This document shows, piece after piece, positions 29,219-31,529 of a stretch of 31,529 bases of DNA. Each line of letters begins with the position of its first letter. The stretch's first letter is position 1. The notes below the pieces were generated by a model. That model was not told where the DNA came from. It worked only from the letters and a program-made list of their open reading frames with translations, and did no database searches. Made by a program: the position numbers and the translations under genes. The stretch is from a virus, in IMG/VR virus record IMGVR_UViG_3300032116_000877, positions 1 through 31,529 of that record. One strand, written 5' to 3'.

Positions 29219-31529
29219 TTGTCAGAACGCAAGTCCTTACTGTTGCGCGTCAGCGATGCGCTACGCGCCTTGTCAGGGAGCGGTGAGTCGACCCGCTCGA
29301 TTATGCCGGTAACGTATCCCAACTTTCCTAACGGCATACAGCAGATGCAGTTGGTCCGTACAGCGGACCCGAGCGAATATCGCCGCGACGGGCGCACCAT
29401 CCGCGTGCAGGGCTTCAACGCGCACCCCGTCGTTCATGCGTGCATCCGCGTGGTGGCTGACATCGTGGCGTCCGTGCCGCTGGTCGTGCTGAAGGAGAAG
29501 GGGAACTACGAGTCCCGCGTGGGCGAGGACAACCCGCTTCAGAAGCTCCTTGACTACCCCGGCCCTCGGTTCACAGCCCGTCAGTTCCGCGCCAAGTTCG
29601 CGGTGGACTACTTGGGCTACGGCAATGCGTTCTTCGTGATGGAGCGCCCGAGCGAGAACCGTCCGCCGGTTGCGCTTCGACCGGTCAATGCCGAGTCGAT
29701 GCAACAAGTCTGGATTGATACCGAGGGCGACCCGCGCCGGTACGACTACGCGAACTGGGCGGGCATCATCGTCAATGTGCTGACCGAAGATATGCTCCAC
29801 TTCCGCGACTTGGAGATGGGGCGTCCGTTTGAGGCCGACGTGTTCGGCTACCCGCGTGGGGCGACCGCCATCGGCTCCATCTTGGCGGACAACGAGGCGA
29901 CCTCGTATGTGCGGCAGGTGGTCACGAACGACGGCACCCCGACCTTCGCGGTCATCATGTCGGACGAGGCCACGACCGAAGACGCGGTGGCGATGCAGGA
30001 CCGCTACACGGCTCGCGTGGTGGACCGTGGCAAGCGAGGCGTCCCGGCCTTCTTTGGCGCGGTCAAGGACATTAAGCCGCTCGGCTTCACGCTGTCCGAC
30101 CTCGAGTTCCCTGACCTTCGCCGGGTCTCGCGTGAGGACATCTGCGCGGCGTTCGGCGTAGACCCGCGCATGATTGGTATTGGCTCGGCATCGAGCGATG
30201 GCGGGCTATCTGGCATTCAGTACGCTGAAGCCCGTGCGCGTCTCGTTCAGCATACCATCGAGCCGTTGTTCTCGGCCTTCGAGGACGAACTCAACCATTG
30301 GCTCGCGCCCGAGTTTGGCGATGTCTGGGTCACCTACGACCACGACATCCTGCGCGACTTGGTGGAGAACGACACCGAGACCTCGACCCGCGTGCGGGCC
30401 GAGTTCGACGCGGGGCTTCGGACGTGGGAGGAGAGCCGCCGGGCCATCAAGCTCTCGCCGCTCCCCGAGCCGACGGACAGCTTGCTCAAGGTGATGGGGC
30501 GCGACCTCATCCCTGCCGCCGTCGCGGTCATCGACCCGTCCGCTATCATGGACGAGCCGCCTGCAACAGACAACGAGACGCCCGACATAGCGCCAGATGC
30601 TATCAATGCATTGCCGCCATCTTCAGTTGAGGTTGCGTCTGCCGACGTTCAGGGTGCCGCACTCAATGGCGCACAGGTCACTTCTCTCGTCTCTATGCTC
30701 ACGCAGTTGGCGACCAATCAGTTGCCAGCCGAGACGGTTGAGGCGCTTATAAAGGCGGCGTTCCCGCTAGTGCCTGATGCGCTTATCCAGCAGATGTTGA
30801 GCGGGATGTCTGGCTTCACGCCAGCGACACCAGTTGCCGAGACGCCAGCCCCACGCCGCAAGGCCAAGCATCTCATCCGTACCTTTGCCGAGGATGCGCT
30901 CAACGGTGAGCAGGTTGAGGCTCTGATGGACCTACTTGATGAGCTAGTAGAGAAGGAACTTCCTCGCCCGACCGTTGAGGCGCTGATTCAGGCCGCGTTC
31001 CCGAAGATGGACCGTGAGCTTATCAAGCAGATGCTCGACGGACTCGAAGGCTTCGAGGAGCCGGAAGAAGAGGAAGAGCCGGAGATGCCAGAGGGCGAGA
31101 TGCCCGAGGCTCCCGAGGACGAGGAACTGATGCGAAAGCGGGCCATCTGGGAGCGGGCCAACGCCGAACTCGACCGCACCGAGCAGACCTACAAGGCGAC
31201 TGCCGAGGCGCTGTTCCGGGCCGAGCGCCCGAAGGTCACCAAGTCCATTAGCACGGCCCCGAGCTTTGAGGAGGCACGCAAGCGGGTCCGTGCGGCCTAT
31301 ACGCCGGGCGGGGCGTTAGAGGAGAACTGGCGCGAGTCCTTCACGCCCCTCGTCTCCAAGAGCTATGCCTTCGGCGCGACCGAGGTGGCAGGAGTTGGGG
31401 CGGACCTTGCCGCCGATACGGTCGAGGCAGGGCTGGCGGGGCGGTCGGTGCAAAGCGTCCGTGAGGCTATCCGCAAGCGCACCGAGCGCCTGTCCAAGCT
31501 GATTGGCGACACCACCGCGAAGGAAGTGT
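29219..31529 (+). CDS. Portal protein with C-terminal extension (open at the right edge)
   Basis: The frame is open from TTG 29219 to the end of the window, at least 770 residues. The TTG start is uncertain; GTG 29186 is also possible. Early segments include NAHPVVHACIRVVADIVASVPLVVL, NPLQKLLDYPGPRFTARQFRAKFAVDYLGYGNAFFVM and LHFRDLEMGRPFE, which identify an HK97-type portal (Phage_portal family). GVDPRMIGIGSASSDGGLSGIQYAEARARLVQHTIEPLF is the crown-proximal helix block. After about residue 440 the chain has an Asp/Glu/Pro-rich extension with two 53-residue modules, then a helical region (RERLSKLIGDTT-like) resembling MuF-type head morphogenesis proteins. The portal ring is the DNA gateway and terminase dock. 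Confidence 0.85.
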   Translation, partial: MSERKSLLLRVSDALRALSGSGESTRSIMPVTYPNFPNGIQQMQLVRTADPSEYRRDGRTIRVQGFNAHPVVHACIRVVADIVASVPLVVLKEKGNYESRVGEDNPLQKLLDYPGPRFTARQFRAKFAVDYLGYGNAFFVMERPSENRPPVALRPVNAESMQQVWIDTEGDPRRYDYANWAGIIVNVLTEDMLHFRDLEMGRPFEADVFGYPRGATAIGSILADNEATSYVRQVVTNDGTPTFAVIMSDEATTEDAVAMQDRYTARVVDRGKRGVPAFFGAVKDIKPLGFTLSDLEFPDLRRVSREDICAAFGVDPRMIGIGSASSDGGLSGIQYAEARARLVQHTIEPLFSAFEDELNHWLAPEFGDVWVTYDHDILRDLVENDTETSTRVRAEFDAGLRTWEESRRAIKLSPLPEPTDSLLKVMGRDLIPAAVAVIDPSAIMDEPPATDNETPDIAPDAINALPPSSVEVASADVQGAALNGAQVTSLVSMLTQLATNQLPAETVEALIKAAFPLVPDALIQQMLSGMSGFTPATPVAETPAPRRKAKHLIRTFAEDALNGEQVEALMDLLDELVEKELPRPTVEALIQAAFPKMDRELIKQMLDGLEGFEEPEEEEEPEMPEGEMPEAPEDEELMRKRAIWERANAELDRTEQTYKATAEALFRAERPKVTKSISTAPSFEEARKRVRAAYTPGGALEENWRESFTPLVSKSYAFGATEVAGVGADLAADTVEAGLAGRSVQSVREAIRKRTERLSKLIGDTTAKEV
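30659..31054 (+). repeat. Two 53-residue modules inside the portal extension
   Basis: Bases 30659-30817 and 30896-31054 each encode 53 residues with 29 identities. They share ALNG-Q-V at the start, LP-x-x-TVEALI-x-AAFP in the middle and LI-x-QML-x-G-x-x-GF at the end. The single-copy form of this module is common at the C-terminus of phage portal or MuF-type proteins. Here it is duplicated with a 26-residue spacer. Confidence 0.75.

Noticed and set aside
29273-29800. Minus-strand open reading frame of 175 residues
   Set aside because: It lies antisense to clear portal protein motifs and has no recognisable domain.

Overview
The window holds most of the genome of a tailed bacteriophage (Caudoviricetes) with siphovirus-type morphogenesis. 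Every gene I can support lies on the + strand, packed head to tail, often with stop and start codons overlapping by 1 or 4 bases. The base composition is GC-rich. I see no tRNA, rRNA, integrase, excision module, insertion sequence or CRISPR array, so a lytic lifestyle is likelier than a temperate one. The host cannot be named. A spanin-like gene next to the endolysin weakly suggests a Gram-negative host.

Layout. 1-3655 carries the end of a prohead protease, an HK97-fold major capsid protein, a hairpin, a glycosyltransferase and the first head-tail connector. 3655-8358 holds the rest of the neck, several beta-rich virion candidates (one built from thirteen exact 20-residue repeats), the tail completion proteins and the tail tube. 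8368-9044 is a lambda G/GT-like pair with an A AAA AAC slippery heptamer and a downstream stem. It is followed by the tape measure (9048-10526), a small tail protein and a 1762-residue tail-tip protein that ends in a beta-helix tailspike. 16257-17372 is a second glycosyltransferase. 17414-18698 is the lysis cassette: holin-like protein, amidase endolysin, spanin-like protein.

18711-27504 is the accessory and DNA-metabolism region. It encodes a metallophosphoesterase, two PD-(D/E)XK-like nucleases, an HNH protein, an SSB-like protein with the acidic C-terminal tip, helix-turn-helix proteins, a methyltransferase, a GT2 glycosyltransferase and many small zinc-binding or membrane proteins. No DNA polymerase, primase or helicase is visible, so replication must lean on the host. 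Two places share the 14-mer GGCTATTGACAGAC with a -35 element, and I read these as phage promoters. The second sits immediately upstream of about 270 bases that can fold into a large RNA closed by an 18-bp stem. This is the most unusual element I found. A second compact RNA fold precedes the gene at 20881.

27528-31529 returns to packaging: small terminase, a 55-residue protein, large terminase, and a portal protein with a long C-terminal extension that runs off the window. Terminase-portal at the right end and protease-capsid at the left end are neighbours in most HK97-type phages, so this looks like a circularly permuted, nearly complete genome opened inside the portal-protease region.
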